39,872 nucleotides of DNA from Alphaproteobacteria bacterium. Lineage in GTDB: Bacteria > Pseudomonadota > Alphaproteobacteria > Caedimonadales > UBA9215. The translations under genes were made by a program, and so were the position numbers. Shown here piece after piece: positions 1-9,521 of this stretch. Where the stretch lies: positions 1 to 39,872 of the forward strand of contig JAJSAD010000026.1 of the NCBI GenBank assembly GCA_024281375.1, given 5' to 3'. Position 1 is the stretch's first letter, and the number at the start of each line of letters is the position of its first letter. Under the pieces are notes generated by a model, which did not search any database, was not told where the DNA came from, and saw only the letters and a program-made list of their open reading frames with translations.

Positions 1-142
1 CGTCGTTTTTCCTTCAAGTCACCTTAAAAATGCCAAAAGACATCCTCTTTTTGATGCAATCTACTCTGCAAAGCTCCCTTTTTGAAAAAATTTTCGGAAA
101 ATAAGGTGAGCTCATGGGAAAAGGTATCTTTCTACGGTCCCC
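1..142. repeat. Left arm of 142-bp terminal inverted repeat
   Basis: This segment is the reverse complement of 39731-39872 with a single mismatch (C at 47, equivalent to T in the other copy read in the same sense). Identity stops abruptly at 142/143. Read on the minus strand it holds a short open frame (115 to 14, 33 codons plus stop, beginning MSSPYFPKIF) that is also present in the right copy; the one mismatch is synonymous there (AAG versus AAA, Lys). No transposase or IS-like gene is attached. It is probably a dispersed multicopy repeat at which the assembly ended, though a real inverted pair in the genome is possible. Confidence 0.9.
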
Positions 143-237
143 TAAGAGGATTTTAATAATTTAAAAATTTTATTCATATTAATAATAAATTAATCTTATT
201 AAACAATACTTAAATTGTAAGGTTAATGGAGGTGAAT

Positions 238-723
238 ATGAATAATAATAGATTAATAAAAATAGTCTCTTGTTTTGTTTTTCTCTTCTTTTCAACAAAT
301 ATGAGCTATGCAAAGCCCCAGGGATGTAAGAAATTTTATGAGTATAATATCAAATATTATGATCATATAAAAACAAAGTTCGATATCATTAATCTAGACA
401 CTGTAGATCCGACACTTATTAACTATAAGAAAGATTTAATTCGTCTGATTGAAAAGCGGTTGTTAGCTTTAAAGGCCCTGCTGGATCATTCTTTAGTAAA
501 ATATAATTCTAATAAACCAAAATACCTTCTTTCTAAATGCAAAAAGGAACCTAAGGCTTTTGAATACCAATATAATATTATTAAAGGTAAATTAGAAGAG
601 TTAAAGAAGCTGAAGTCAAAGTTGCAACGTGTTTTATCTCCAAAAGAGCTGAAAATAAAAAAAGAGTTTGAGGCAGGTGGCAGTATTTTGCCACCCTATC
701 AGGCGTTGCCAGTTGCGCCTTAA
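238..723 (+). CDS. Secreted protein of unknown function, AT-rich
   Basis: The predicted protein has 161 residues. I chose the ATG at 238 because a strong GGAGG (228-232) lies 5 nt upstream; an in-frame ATG at 226 would overlap that ribosome site. Residues 1-25 form a Sec-type signal peptide (basic start, then a hydrophobic run, ending SYA before KPQG). The mature part is Lys-rich and probably helical, with two cysteines (in QGCKK and SKCKK) that could pair after export. I do not recognise a family. Sampled lines are roughly 18-32 percent GC, far below nrdJ next door (about 50 percent in a sampled line), which suggests a recent arrival or relaxed composition. It converges on nrdJ. Confidence 0.75.
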   Translation: MNNNRLIKIVSCFVFLFFSTNMSYAKPQGCKKFYEYNIKYYDHIKTKFDIINLDTVDPTLINYKKDLIRLIEKRLLALKALLDHSLVKYNSNKPKYLLSKCKKEPKAFEYQYNIIKGKLEELKKLKSKLQRVLSPKELKIKKEFEAGGSILPPYQALPVAP

Positions 724-730
724 TCGTAAA

Positions 731-767
731 GCCTCCTCTCCCTTCTTTTTTTATAAAATGAGGAGGG
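731..767. terminator. Possible shared terminator between convergent genes
   Basis: CCTCCTC (731-737) pairs with GAGGAGG (761-767) across a T-rich loop, with further imperfect pyrimidine/purine complementarity beyond the stem. It sits between the convergent secreted-protein gene and nrdJ. The loop is long and there is no clean U-tract after the stem, so this is tentative. Confidence 0.35.
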
Positions 768-781
768 GAGGGAGGTCAATT

Positions 782-3700
782 CTACGAGCAGCCGCTGGTA
801 CTCCCACAGGTCACGCACTTCATGCAGGTGCCATTACGCACCAGGGTAAAGTTGCCGCAATCGCCACATGAATCTCCCTCAAAGCCTTTCATTTTAGCTT
901 CTGCCACTTGAGTAGACGGACTTGCTGTTAGGGTTGTGCTTGTTGTGGAGGAGCTTCCCATGGAAATTGTGGTTGCCATACCAGCGCTAGCCGATACGCC
1001 GCTAGCAGAAGCAACAACCTTTGTGGTTTCAATGACTTGCTCGGTCATCTTGTTATTGGCATTTGCCGTTTTATTATGGAGAATATGGAGGTTGCTTCGG
1101 ATAAAACCGCTACTGGCAAAAGGATTCGAAATCGCTTGGATGGCTTGTTGAGAGGTATCGGTTTCTTTGCCTTCTATGCGACCCTCTCCCAAAGTATCAG
1201 ACACCAGTTTCTCGGCATCCACATGGGCCAAGTCTGTGCGACCAAGGTATGAGATAGCTAGCTCGCGGAAGATATAGTCCAAAATAGAGGTGGCCATGCG
1301 AATGGCTTGGTTGCCCTGCACAAGGCCAGCGGGTTCAAATTTCGTGAAGGAGAACGCATCCACATATTCTTCCAAAGGCACCCCATATTGAAGGCCCAAG
1401 GAAATAGCCATGGCAAAGTTGTTCATGAGGCTCCGGAAGGCAGCCCCTTCTTTGTGCATGTCAATAAAGATTTCTCCAATGCGGCCGTCTTTGAATTCAC
1501 CTGTTCGTAAATAGATATTATGTCCTCCTACAACAGCTTTTTGCGTATAGCCCTTGCGACGATTAGGGAGTTTTTTACGCTCAGGCCTGTGAACGATTTT
1601 CTCGATAATTTTTTCAACGATGCGCTCTGTGACTTGAACGGTTTGTGTGGTCTTACTTTGATCAACAAAAGCGTCAACTTGCTCCTCCGTATCCTCATCC
1701 TCGTCAAACAGAACGGATGAGTTCAAGGGTTGAGAGAGCTTTGAGCCATCACGGTAAAGGGCATTACACTTCAATCCTAATTCCCAAGACAGCATGTAGG
1801 CATCTTTGCATTCTTCGACGGTGGCCGTATTCGGCATGTTAATGGTCTTAGAAATTGATCCACTGACAAAAGGCTGAACCGCTGCCATCATACGAATGTG
1901 AGATTCTGCTGACAAAAATCGCTTACCCGTCCGACCACAAGGCGTCGCACAGTCAAAGACGGGGAGGTGCTCTGCCTTAAGATGGGGGGCCCCTTCAAGA
2001 GTCATGCTCCCCGCACAATAAGCGTTAGCTTCGTCAATCTCTTTATTACTAAAGCCCAGGTACGTCAAGATATCCAGGCTATCATTGGCCAGTTGCTCTT
2101 CGGTGAGTTGCAGAGTTTCTTTGCAAAATGTCTCGCCAAGGGACCATTTATTAAACACAAAGCGGATATCAAAAGCGCTTTCAAGATCAAGGCTTTTGAG
2201 GATTTTATCGGTGAATCCTTTTTCTTGAAGGGCTTTAAAGTTAACGCCAGGCGCTTCTTTAAGGGTGCCCATGCCAACGGCATAGTCGGTAATGTCTTGG
2301 ATTTGCTCGTTGCTGTAGCCCATTTTTTTGAGAGAACGCGGGACCATACGGTTAATGATCTTAAAATAGCCTCCTCCCGCCAATTTCTTGAATTTTACCA
2401 GGGCAAAGTCGGGTTCAACCCCTGTTGTATCACAGTCCATCACAAGGCCGATGGTTCCTGTGGGGGCGATAACCGTTGTTTGCGCATTGCGGTACCCATG
2501 CTTTTCACCGAGGTCAATGGCACTATCCCAGGCTTTTTTAGCCTCCTCTGACAAAGATTTAATACTGATGCTTTTGTGGTCCAAAGGCACGGGTAGTTTC
2601 CCAATATTATCATAGCCAGAGGTTTTGCCATAAGCCGCGGTGCGGTGATTTTTCATCACACGCATCATGGGTTCTTTGTTAGCTTCGAACCTGACAAAGG
2701 GTCCTTGCTCCGCCGCTATTTCAGCAGAAGTTGCATAGGAATAGCCTGTCATAATAGAGGCTAAAGCTCCGCCAATGGCACGACCTTCATCACTGTCATA
2801 AGGGATTCCAAGGCCCATCAAAAGGCCGCCGAGATTGGCATAGCCGAGGCCTGTTGTGCGATATTTGTAGGTGCCGTCAGCAATTTCTTTGGAAGGCGCT
2901 TGGCACATTTTAACGGCAATCTCCAAGGTTATCATCCACAAGCGAATGGCATGTTTATAGGCTTGGATATCAAAGTTCTTACCATCGGCTTCGATATCAC
3001 AGAATTCCACGAGGTTGATAGACGCAAGGTTACAAGCGGTATCATCCAAGAACATATATTCAGAACACGGATTTGACGCATTGATTTTGCCATCGGCAGG
3101 GCACGTGTGCCACTCGTTGATGGTGGTATCGAATTGGATGCCAGGGTCCGCACAGGCCCAGGCTGCATAAGCGACTTGGTCCCAGAGGTCTTTGGCGTTG
3201 ATGGTTTTGTGAACGCTCCCATCGGTACGACGTAATAAATCCCAGCTATCGCCCTTTTCAGCCTTTTCCAAAAAGGCATTGGTAATGCGAACAGAGTTGT
3301 TGGAGTTTTGTCCGGAAACGGTAAAGTACGCCTCGGAATCCCAGTCCGTATTGTAGGTATCAAAGGAAATGGAGGTGTACCCTTGCTTAGCGATTTGGAT
3401 AATGCGATTCATATAATTGGCGGGCACATGATCTTTCTTGGCGCCTTTGAGAGCCGCCTTAAGATTCTCGTTCATCTTAGGATCAAAGCGGTCATCGGTA
3501 GAGCCCAGTTGGCAGGCTTGCATGATGGCGTTGAGGTGTTTTTGGGCGACTTGAGAGCCAATCACAAGAGAGAGTACTTTTTGCTCTTCTTTGACTTTCC
3601 AGTTGATATATTCTTCGATATCGGGGTGATCAATATCAACGGTCACCATCTTTGCGGCCCGCCTGGTTGTGCCTCCAGATTTGATAGAGCCAGCAGCCCG

Positions 3701-4468
3701 ATCCCCAATGCGCAAGAAACTCATGATGCCAGAGGATTGACCGCCTCCAGAAAGAGGCTCACCCCGTCCACGTAAATTGGAAAAGTTGCTTCCTGTTCCT
3801 GAACCATATTTAAAAAGGCGAGCTTCGCGAACCCAAAGATCCATGATGCCCCCTTCATTGACAAGGTCATCACTCACGCTTTGAATAAAGCACGCATGGG
3901 GTTGGGGGCGTTCATAAGAGGACGGAGATTTTCTGAGCTCACCGGTTTTATGGTCCGCATAATAGTGCCCTTGGCCGGGTCCATCAATACCGTAAGCCCA
4001 GTTCAGCCCTGTGTTAAACCATTGAGGCGAATTGGGAGCCACCCGTTGAGTTGCCAGCATATAGCGCATCTCGTCGTAATAGGCCTTGGCATCGTTTTCA
4101 GAAGAAAAATAACCACCTTTCCAGCCCCAATACGTCCATGTTCCGGCCAAGCGATCAAAGACTTGCTTTGCAGACATCTCACAGCCTGTTTCTGTTGATT
4201 TTGAGTCATCCATCACATGCCGGCATATCCAATCAGGAATGCCTTTTTCTAGGAGAGGTTTGAGGGCTTTTGGCACACCAGCTTTTCGGAAATATTTTTG
4301 AGCAATGACATCACACGCGACTTGTGTCCATTTTTCCGGTACGTTAAAATTCTTTAAGGAAAAGACAACGGACCCATCTGGATTTTTAATCTCACTTGTT
4401 GCTTTTCTAAAGGAGATCGTGTCATATGGAGAGGAACCAGATTTGGTGAAATGGCGTGTGATTTTCAT
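782..4468 (-). CDS. nrdJ: Adenosylcobalamin-dependent ribonucleotide reductase (class II)
   Basis: This 1228-residue protein reduces ribonucleotides to deoxyribonucleotides using coenzyme B12 and needs no oxygen. The N-terminus ([11 protein letters not shown], then a segment ending NPDGSVVF) is characteristic of the long alphaproteobacterial class II enzymes. The active-site region [16 protein letters not shown] lies near residue 467. The last 30 residues carry paired cysteines ([14 protein letters not shown], final CS), the zinc-ribbon-like tail that re-reduces the active site. The ATG at 4468 has AAGGA upstream. Two NrdR-box-like sites and a candidate promoter lie in the 144-bp gap shared with the divergent ABC exporter. 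No class I nrdAB is in the window. B12 must be made or imported; I saw no cobalamin gene here and no B12 riboswitch in the leader. Confidence 0.97.
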   Translation of the reverse strand: MKITRHFTKSGSSPYDTISFRKATSEIKNPDGSVVFSLKNFNVPEKWTQVACDVIAQKYFRKAGVPKALKPLLEKGIPDWICRHVMDDSKSTETGCEMSAKQVFDRLAGTWTYWGWKGGYFSSENDAKAYYDEMRYMLATQRVAPNSPQWFNTGLNWAYGIDGPGQGHYYADHKTGELRKSPSSYERPQPHACFIQSVSDDLVNEGGIMDLWVREARLFKYGSGTGSNFSNLRGRGEPLSGGGQSSGIMSFLRIGDRAAGSIKSGGTTRRAAKMVTVDIDHPDIEEYINWKVKEEQKVLSLVIGSQVAQKHLNAIMQACQLGSTDDRFDPKMNENLKAALKGAKKDHVPANYMNRIIQIAKQGYTSISFDTYNTDWDSEAYFTVSGQNSNNSVRITNAFLEKAEKGDSWDLLRRTDGSVHKTINAKDLWDQVAYAAWACADPGIQFDTTINEWHTCPADGKINASNPCSEYMFLDDTACNLASINLVEFCDIEADGKNFDIQAYKHAIRLWMITLEIAVKMCQAPSKEIADGTYKYRTTGLGYANLGGLLMGLGIPYDSDEGRAIGGALASIMTGYSYATSAEIAAEQGPFVRFEANKEPMMRVMKNHRTAAYGKTSGYDNIGKLPVPLDHKSISIKSLSEEAKKAWDSAIDLGEKHGYRNAQTTVIAPTGTIGLVMDCDTTGVEPDFALVKFKKLAGGGYFKIINRMVPRSLKKMGYSNEQIQDITDYAVGMGTLKEAPGVNFKALQEKGFTDKILKSLDLESAFDIRFVFNKWSLGETFCKETLQLTEEQLANDSLDILTYLGFSNKEIDEANAYCAGSMTLEGAPHLKAEHLPVFDCATPCGRTGKRFLSAESHIRMMAAVQPFVSGSISKTINMPNTATVEECKDAYMLSWELGLKCNALYRDGSKLSQPLNSSVLFDEDEDTEEQVDAFVDQSKTTQTVQVTERIVEKIIEKIVHRPERKKLPNRRKGYTQKAVVGGHNIYLRTGEFKDGRIGEIFIDMHKEGAAFRSLMNNFAMAISLGLQYGVPLEEYVDAFSFTKFEPAGLVQGNQAIRMATSILDYIFRELAISYLGRTDLAHVDAEKLVSDTLGEGRIEGKETDTSQQAIQAISNPFASSGFIRSNLHILHNKTANANNKMTEQVIETTKVVASASGVSASAGMATTISMGSSSTTSTTLTASPSTQVAEAKMKGFEGDSCGDCGNFTLVRNGTCMKCVTCGSTSGCS

Positions 4469-4511
4469 TAGGATTTTCCTTAAATTTAGCTTAATTATTT
4501 TTTTCTTTGAA

Positions 4512-4560
4512 AATCAACATGTAGTATCTTCGAGCGGCGATGCGCTACTATATGTAGTGA
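4512..4560 (-). promoter_or_regulatory. Two tandem NrdR-box-like operators
   Basis: CAACATGTAG (4515-4524) and CTATATGTAG (4548-4557) both fit the core C-w-A-n-A-T-n-T-w-G of the NrdR box, the operator of the ATP/dATP-sensing repressor of ribonucleotide reductase genes. The cores start 33 bp apart, about three helical turns, as in known tandem NrdR sites. They lie 44-92 bp upstream of the nrdJ ATG, just downstream of the candidate -10 on the minus strand, a position suited to repression. The nrdR gene itself is not in the window. Confidence 0.7.
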
Positions 4561-4571
4561 TTACATCTCTG

Positions 4572-4600
4572 ATATTGGGCAACTTAGACGGTATCGTCAA
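4572..4600 (-). promoter_or_regulatory. Candidate nrdJ promoter
   Basis: On the minus strand TTGACG (4600-4595) and CAATAT (4577-4572) are separated by 17 bp. The -35 is strong and the -10 weak. The NrdR-like boxes lie immediately downstream, which fits a repressible promoter. The divergent ABC gene must use the same small gap. Confidence 0.45.
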
Positions 4601-4612
4601 TAGAGAAAAATT

Positions 4613-6409
4613 ATGAAAAAGACACATTCTTCCCTTGACAAAAAATCAGACCTTAAAATTCTGAGACTTCTCTTTCCTTACCTCTGGCCAAAGGATCGAC
4701 GGGACCTAAAATTTCGTGTTTTAGTTGCCTTTTTATTTTTGACAATTAGTAAAATAACGAATGTGTACATGCCCGTTCTTTATAAAAGGTCCATCGATAG
4801 CCTTGGCGTTTCCTCCGAGATGTTGACATGGCTCTCTGTTCCCCTGCTTATTATTTTTGCTTATGGCGCCGCAAGGCTCGGCGCACAAATTTTTAATGAA
4901 TTGAAAGATGTGATCACAGCTAAAGTCGAGCATTACGCCATGCGTGAAGTTGCCTTAGATACATTCAAACATCTCCATAAACTCTCGTTACGCTTTCATT
5001 TAGATCGCAAGATGGGAGGGTTGAGTCGCATTATCGAGCGCGGTATTAAAGGGATCGAAACGGTGATGCGCTTTAGTGTTTTTAGCATTATTCCGGCCTT
5101 TGTGGAAATGATTTTTGTGAGTGCTGTCCTGTGGTTTCTTTACGATGTGCGTTATGTTCTTGTCACCATGGCAACGTTGTCTTGCTATGTGTTTGTGACC
5201 TTGAAAATGACAGAGTGGCGTATTGCTTTTGTGCGCCAAATGCACGCCTCAGATAATGAATCCAATAGTAAGGCTATTGATAGTCTGATTAACTATGAGA
5301 CCGTTAAGTATTTCGGCAATGAAGATCATGAAACAAAGCGCTATGACGTGGGGTTGCGCGATTATGCGGTGGCAGCTATTAAGGGAAAGCAAAGTCTCTC
5401 GATTTTGAACATTGCCCAGGGCGCTATTATTACCTTAGGCCTTGTGGCTTTGATGTCCATGGCGGCTTTTGATGTGCGCTCAGGGATTATGAGCTTGGGA
5501 GATTTTGTGTTGGTGAATACTTATCTCATTCAATTGTATCTTCCCCTCAACATCTTAGGGTTTGCCTACCGTGAAATCAAGTTGTCTCTTGCGAGTATGG
5601 AAGAAATGTTTGACCTCCTGGATGAAGAAGAGGACATTAAAGATCCTGAAACCCCTGTGTCTTTTTCTAGTCGAGATGCCTCTGTTTCCTTTGAGAATGT
5701 GCATTTTAGTTACACTCAGGATCGTGAGATTTTAAAGGGAATTTCTCTTGAGGTACCTGCGGGAAAAACCTGTGCCATTGTGGGGTCAAGCGGTGCTGGA
5801 AAATCGACCATTTCACGGCTTCTCTTTCGTTTTTACGAGGTGAGCGCTGGGGCTATCAAGCTAGATGGCGTTGATATTCGCCGCATGAGTCAACAAGACC
5901 TGCGTCATGCCGTTGGCATGGTCCCCCAAGATACCGTTCTTTTTAACGACACTATCTACTATAACATCGCCTATGGGTCTCCCGATGCACCCCGTGAGGC
6001 TGTTATAGAAGCGGCAAAGCTCGCTAAGATTCATGACTTTATTGAAAGCCTTCCCCAAGGCTATGAGACGCCTGTAGGAGAACGGGGTTTGAAACTTTCA
6101 GGGGGAGAAAAACAGCGTGTTGCCATTGCGAGAACTCTTTTAAAGCGCCCCGCAATTTTCTTGTTTGATGAAGCAACCTCAGCCCTTGATACCCAAACAG
6201 AAAAAGAAATCCAAGCCAGTATCCGAGAAGTCTCCCAAGGTCACACGACTCTTATGATTGCTCACCGTTTGTCAACGGTTGTGGAGGCTGATCAGATCAT
6301 TGTCCTTGATCAGGGAGAGGTTGTAGAACGCGGGACCCATAGTGAGCTTTTAAAACATAAAGGTCATTATGCTCGGATGTGGCAAAAGCAATTGAAGAGC
6401 AATTCTTAA
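4613..6409 (+). CDS. Atm1-type ABC exporter (permease fused to ATPase)
   Basis: At 598 residues this is a complete half-transporter that works as a homodimer in the inner membrane. The N-terminal half has about six membrane segments with the Atm1/ABCB7 family pattern; residues near 115-150 (HLHKLSLRFHLDRKMGGLSR) are typical of that family. The ATPase half has Walker A GSSGAGKST, signature LSGGEKQRV, Walker B IFLFDEATSALD and the switch His in LMIAHRLSTV. Bacterial members export glutathione-linked sulfur, iron-sulfur precursors or metal-thiol conjugates; the exact substrate cannot be read here. It diverges from nrdJ, and its stop overlaps by 4 nt the stop of the convergent permease. Confidence 0.9.
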   Translation: MKKTHSSLDKKSDLKILRLLFPYLWPKDRRDLKFRVLVAFLFLTISKITNVYMPVLYKRSIDSLGVSSEMLTWLSVPLLIIFAYGAARLGAQIFNELKDVITAKVEHYAMREVALDTFKHLHKLSLRFHLDRKMGGLSRIIERGIKGIETVMRFSVFSIIPAFVEMIFVSAVLWFLYDVRYVLVTMATLSCYVFVTLKMTEWRIAFVRQMHASDNESNSKAIDSLINYETVKYFGNEDHETKRYDVGLRDYAVAAIKGKQSLSILNIAQGAIITLGLVALMSMAAFDVRSGIMSLGDFVLVNTYLIQLYLPLNILGFAYREIKLSLASMEEMFDLLDEEEDIKDPETPVSFSSRDASVSFENVHFSYTQDREILKGISLEVPAGKTCAIVGSSGAGKSTISRLLFRFYEVSAGAIKLDGVDIRRMSQQDLRHAVGMVPQDTVLFNDTIYYNIAYGSPDAPREAVIEAAKLAKIHDFIESLPQGYETPVGERGLKLSGGEKQRVAIARTLLKRPAIFLFDEATSALDTQTEKEIQASIREVSQGHTTLMIAHRLSTVVEADQIIVLDQGEVVERGTHSELLKHKGHYARMWQKQLKSNS

Positions 6410-8208
6410 GGAACCAAAGGCCACACCAGTAAAATCATAGGAATGGCAACCAACGCAATGATGATATCGAGGGGGAGACCCATACGCCAGTAATCGCTGA
6501 ATTTATAGCCACCAGGACCCAGGACTAAGGCATTGTTTTGATGACCGATGGGTGTAAGGAAGGAGCTAGAGGCTCCGATAGCAACAGCCATGAGAAAGCT
6601 ATCGGGGTTCACCTCAAGGGTCTGAGCAATAGAGACAGCAATGGGAGCCATGATAATAGAGGTGGCGGCGTTGTTCATGATATCCGTTAATAACATGGTG
6701 ATGATGAGAATCAAAGATAGCAGCAGAACCGGTGACATCGTGGGGGACTCTCCCACAAAGAAGGAGACCAACAAGTTGGCAGCTCCTGTGTATTCAAAGG
6801 CCATACTAATGGGGATCATCGAGCCCAAGAGGATGATAATGGGCCAATCAATACTATCGTAAAGATCCTTCAAGGCAAGGGTTCGGCTCAGGACCATGGC
6901 AAGGGCCCCCGCACTCATGGCAACAGGGGCAGGCACAATTTTAAGGGCTGTTAGGGTAACGGCAGCGGCAAAGATCGTGATGGCTTTCATCAGATTTTTG
7001 TGCCCCCCGAACTTAAGACGCCGTTCAGCTAAAGGCATAAGACCCATGGTGCTAATGAGTGTTGAAAGACGCTCTGTTGTGCCCCGTAATAACAACACAT
7101 CTCCGACCATTAAATTAAAGGCATTCAAGCGCCCTTTGTAGGAATGACCTTGTCTGGAAACGCCTAAGAGGTTCACGCCATAACGTCTGCGAAATCCAAT
7201 GTCTTCTATTTGACGGTCTGCAATGCTTGATCCTGGTCCAATAACGACTTCAATGAGTTCAAGCTCCTCTCCCTCAAGCATCTGAATTTCACCATCTTTT
7301 TTGTGAGAATCGTCGGTGCCTTTAATGCGAAAGCCTCGTTTTGCACAAAAGCGGTCCAAGTCCGTCGGGTCAGCATCTACAATAAGGATATCCCCTTTTT
7401 GGTAGACTTGATTTTGGGGGATCACAATAAAGCGTTGCCCATGGCGAATGAGGCCAAGAATGTCAATATCATCTTGCTCTGTTAAATCTTCCATATAAGA
7501 CTGTAAAATACCAATAAGGGCAGAATCATCCTGTAGTTGTATTTCAGTGACATAGCTCTCAATATCAAGAAGATCTTGTAGAGGGCGTTTGCTCACACGT
7601 GTTTTGGGAATAAGGCGCCAGCCAATGATACAAATGAACAAGATCCCACAAAAGGCAACAACCATACCCACAGGAGAAAAGTCAAACATGGAAAAAGGAT
7701 CGCCCAGGCTTTGTTCGCGGAATGTTGAGATAATAATGTTGGGCGGTGTCCCAATCAAGGTGCCAAGACCTCCCAAGACCGATGAAAAGGCAAGGGGCAT
7801 CAAGATAAGCGAGGGAGAACGCCCAATCTTAGTGGCAGTGGCAATGGCAACGGGCATCAAAAGGGCTAGGGCTCCCACGTTGTTCATAAAGGCTGACAAG
7901 ACCATGGCGACAAAACAGAGGCCAAAGAGATAAAGGTAGAAATTTCCCGTGAGGGGCTCGAGGATTCCCGCAATAATATCGGTGACACCACTGTTAGCAA
8001 GACCTCGCGAGAGAATAAGGACCGCTGCAACGGTAATCACGGCAGGGTGGCCAAAGCCCCCAAAGGCCTCTCCTGCGGGAATGACTCCCATAAAAACGCC
8101 GAGCAGCATGGCCCCCAGGGCGACAACATCATAGCGCCATTTTTCCCAGACAAAGAGCACAAGGGCCAGCAGGATAATAAGGAGGATAATGACTTGATCT
8201 TGTTCCAT
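6406..8208 (-). CDS. SLC13/DASS-family permease with central TrkA-C domains
   Basis: From the ATG at 8208 (MEQDQVIILL) the protein has 600 residues; AGGGA lies 7 nt upstream. An ATG at 8235 (MPKTYRES start) is also preceded by AGGAG, at wider spacing, and would add nine residues. Hydrophobic helices occupy roughly the first 195 and last 210 residues. Between them are two soluble stretches with the TrkA-C (RCK_C) look, such as GPGSSIADRQIEDIGF. This layout matches sodium- or proton-coupled anion transporters (sulfate, dicarboxylates) of the SLC13 type. The conserved TPPN turn (GTLIGTPPNIIIS) is present. Substrate is not determinable from sequence alone. Confidence 0.85.
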   Translation of the reverse strand: MEQDQVIILLIILLALVLFVWEKWRYDVVALGAMLLGVFMGVIPAGEAFGGFGHPAVITVAAVLILSRGLANSGVTDIIAGILEPLTGNFYLYLFGLCFVAMVLSAFMNNVGALALLMPVAIATATKIGRSPSLILMPLAFSSVLGGLGTLIGTPPNIIISTFREQSLGDPFSMFDFSPVGMVVAFCGILFICIIGWRLIPKTRVSKRPLQDLLDIESYVTEIQLQDDSALIGILQSYMEDLTEQDDIDILGLIRHGQRFIVIPQNQVYQKGDILIVDADPTDLDRFCAKRGFRIKGTDDSHKKDGEIQMLEGEELELIEVVIGPGSSIADRQIEDIGFRRRYGVNLLGVSRQGHSYKGRLNAFNLMVGDVLLLRGTTERLSTLISTMGLMPLAERRLKFGGHKNLMKAITIFAAAVTLTALKIVPAPVAMSAGALAMVLSRTLALKDLYDSIDWPIIILLGSMIPISMAFEYTGAANLLVSFFVGESPTMSPVLLLSLILIITMLLTDIMNNAATSIIMAPIAVSIAQTLEVNPDSFLMAVAIGASSSFLTPIGHQNNALVLGPGGYKFSDYWRMGLPLDIIIALVAIPMILLVWPLVP

Positions 8209-8451
8209 AATGGATTCCCTGTAAGTTTTAGGCATATAAAAAGCGCTCCTTACATTTTAGGCGGGATCAACGGCGAGAACAACAGGGAAAACGGAAGGAC
8301 TATAGTCAAAGAAAAGCCCTGATTAACGGGGCCTTTCCAAGAGGGGACTCTATGTATGAAATAACCTCAGTGGAAGATATCCGCCTTGGTTAAGAGATAC
8401 ATGGGTATGCTTTTTTTAACGTCAATACTTTTTTTCAAAAATATACTCTTT

Positions 8452-8470
8452 CGTCAAAAATGGTTTGACG
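8452..8470. promoter_or_regulatory. Inverted repeat, candidate operator of the small secreted genes
   Basis: CGTCAAA (8452-8458) and TTTGACG (8464-8470) form a perfect 7-bp inverted repeat with a 5-bp centre. A third half-site, CGTCAA, occurs at 8420-8425. The right arm contains TTGACG, usable as a -35 element for the gene starting at 8510, so a bound regulator would cover the promoter. The rest of the 274-bp gap (8236-8509) shows nothing else I can name. Confidence 0.4.
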
Positions 8471-8509
8471 CTAGGGTTAAAAAATAAACATTAAGAGTAG
8501 AGGTACCTA

Positions 8510-9004
8510 ATGAAAAAAATAGCTTTATTTGGGGTGGTATTGCTTTGTGGGCAATTGGCTTGTGGAGGTGTGAAGGCGTCCCTGTCTGGTGATGAGGAGG
8601 GGGCCGAAGAAACTTTGGCCTGGGCTTTATTGCAAGAAGGGAAGACAGGAAGTGAAGTCTCTCATGATATTTTCCCCATCTCAGAAGAACATCATTCTCT
8701 CAAATATTTTTTAGATACGTTTCAACCTTTTGTTCATAAGGCATTATGGGATGATTTTGAAAAGGGATGGAGCGTTATTTACGGTGGAACGACGCGTCTA
8801 TCCGTTGAAAAAGAAACAGAACATATTCGCTGTTTGTTTTATACTTTAATAGGGATGTGGCAGACGAGAGCAGAAGGTGAGGAATGGCTAGATAACCAGC
8901 AGCTTGCTATTTATTGTATGTTTAGTGTTTCGAAAACTCATATGAACCTTATTCGCGCAACTGATGCTGATTTGGCCGATCGAATTGAAAAATATTTGGA
9001 GTAA
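8510..9004 (+). CDS. Small secreted protein, first of a tandem related pair
   Basis: The protein has 164 residues. The start at 8510 follows an AGAGG element. Residues 1-24 form a signal peptide (MKKIALFGVV then a hydrophobic run, cleavage likely near VKAS); the cysteines in it do not make a proper lipobox. The mature part carries a pattern shared with the next gene: DDFEKGW, then a short loop with RLSVEKETEH, then an LFYTL helix, then LAIYCMF. I do not recognise a family. It is 4 nt from its neighbour, so the two are very likely co-transcribed. A secreted role, perhaps toward a host, is only a guess. Confidence 0.75.
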   Translation: MKKIALFGVVLLCGQLACGGVKASLSGDEEGAEETLAWALLQEGKTGSEVSHDIFPISEEHHSLKYFLDTFQPFVHKALWDDFEKGWSVIYGGTTRLSVEKETEHIRCLFYTLIGMWQTRAEGEEWLDNQQLAIYCMFSVSKTHMNLIRATDADLADRIEKYLE

Positions 9005-9008
9005 TAAC

Positions 9009-9440
9009 ATGATGAGAAAAATTTTAAATTTTATGGTTTTAGGGAGTCTTTTGATCGGACCCTCTTATGGATCAGTTTTGGAGGAGGACCCCTTTCCTTT
9101 TAAAGGGAGGGGTACTCATTATACTTTTGAAGAATTCTCAGAAGGGATAAAGCCTGTTTTAAAAACAGATCCCTTAAAAGATGACTTTCATGAGGGGTTT
9201 AAGGCCATTTTTAAGCATGGTGAACATAGGGTGTCTGCTCAGACAGAAATAGCGATGATGAATATACTTTATCGGAAGTTTAAAACTGCTGACTCTGAGA
9301 AATGTCAGCGGAAAATTTTGTTTGAGTGTCTTGGTGCACCAGACAACTCAGATCTTATAAAAATTTATTGCGTCGCGTTGCATCAACGTATCACGGCATG
9401 GCAGTCTCAGTTGAGTAGTGATGAGGGCTTAATACCATAA
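9009..9440 (+). CDS. Small secreted protein, second of a tandem related pair
   Basis: I chose the ATG at 9009 because GGAG (8998-9001) lies upstream and a signal peptide begins there (MMRKILNFMVLGSLLIGPSYG); the longer open frame upstream overlaps the preceding gene. The protein has 143 residues. The pattern DDFHEGFKAIF, RVSAQTE, ILYRKF and IKIYCVAL lines up in order with DDFEKGW, RLSVEKE, LFYTL and LAIYCMF in the preceding protein, with similar spacing. The pair probably arose by tandem duplication followed by strong divergence. No known domain is recognised. Confidence 0.75.
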   Translation: MMRKILNFMVLGSLLIGPSYGSVLEEDPFPFKGRGTHYTFEEFSEGIKPVLKTDPLKDDFHEGFKAIFKHGEHRVSAQTEIAMMNILYRKFKTADSEKCQRKILFECLGAPDNSDLIKIYCVALHQRITAWQSQLSSDEGLIP

Positions 9441-9521
9441 GAAATTTGCAATAGAGGTCAGTTGTTTTGTTACATCATCCTCATGACCCCATTTGATGCT
9501 GTGGAGATCACCGGTTCTAAA

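Noticed and set aside
1967-2551. Plus-strand open frame of 194 codons
   Set aside because: It lies wholly antisense within nrdJ, which is conserved throughout.
4469-4612. B12 riboswitch before nrdJ
   Set aside because: The gene uses B12, but the leader is short and shows no B12-box-like sequence; the NrdR boxes explain the palindromic signal better.
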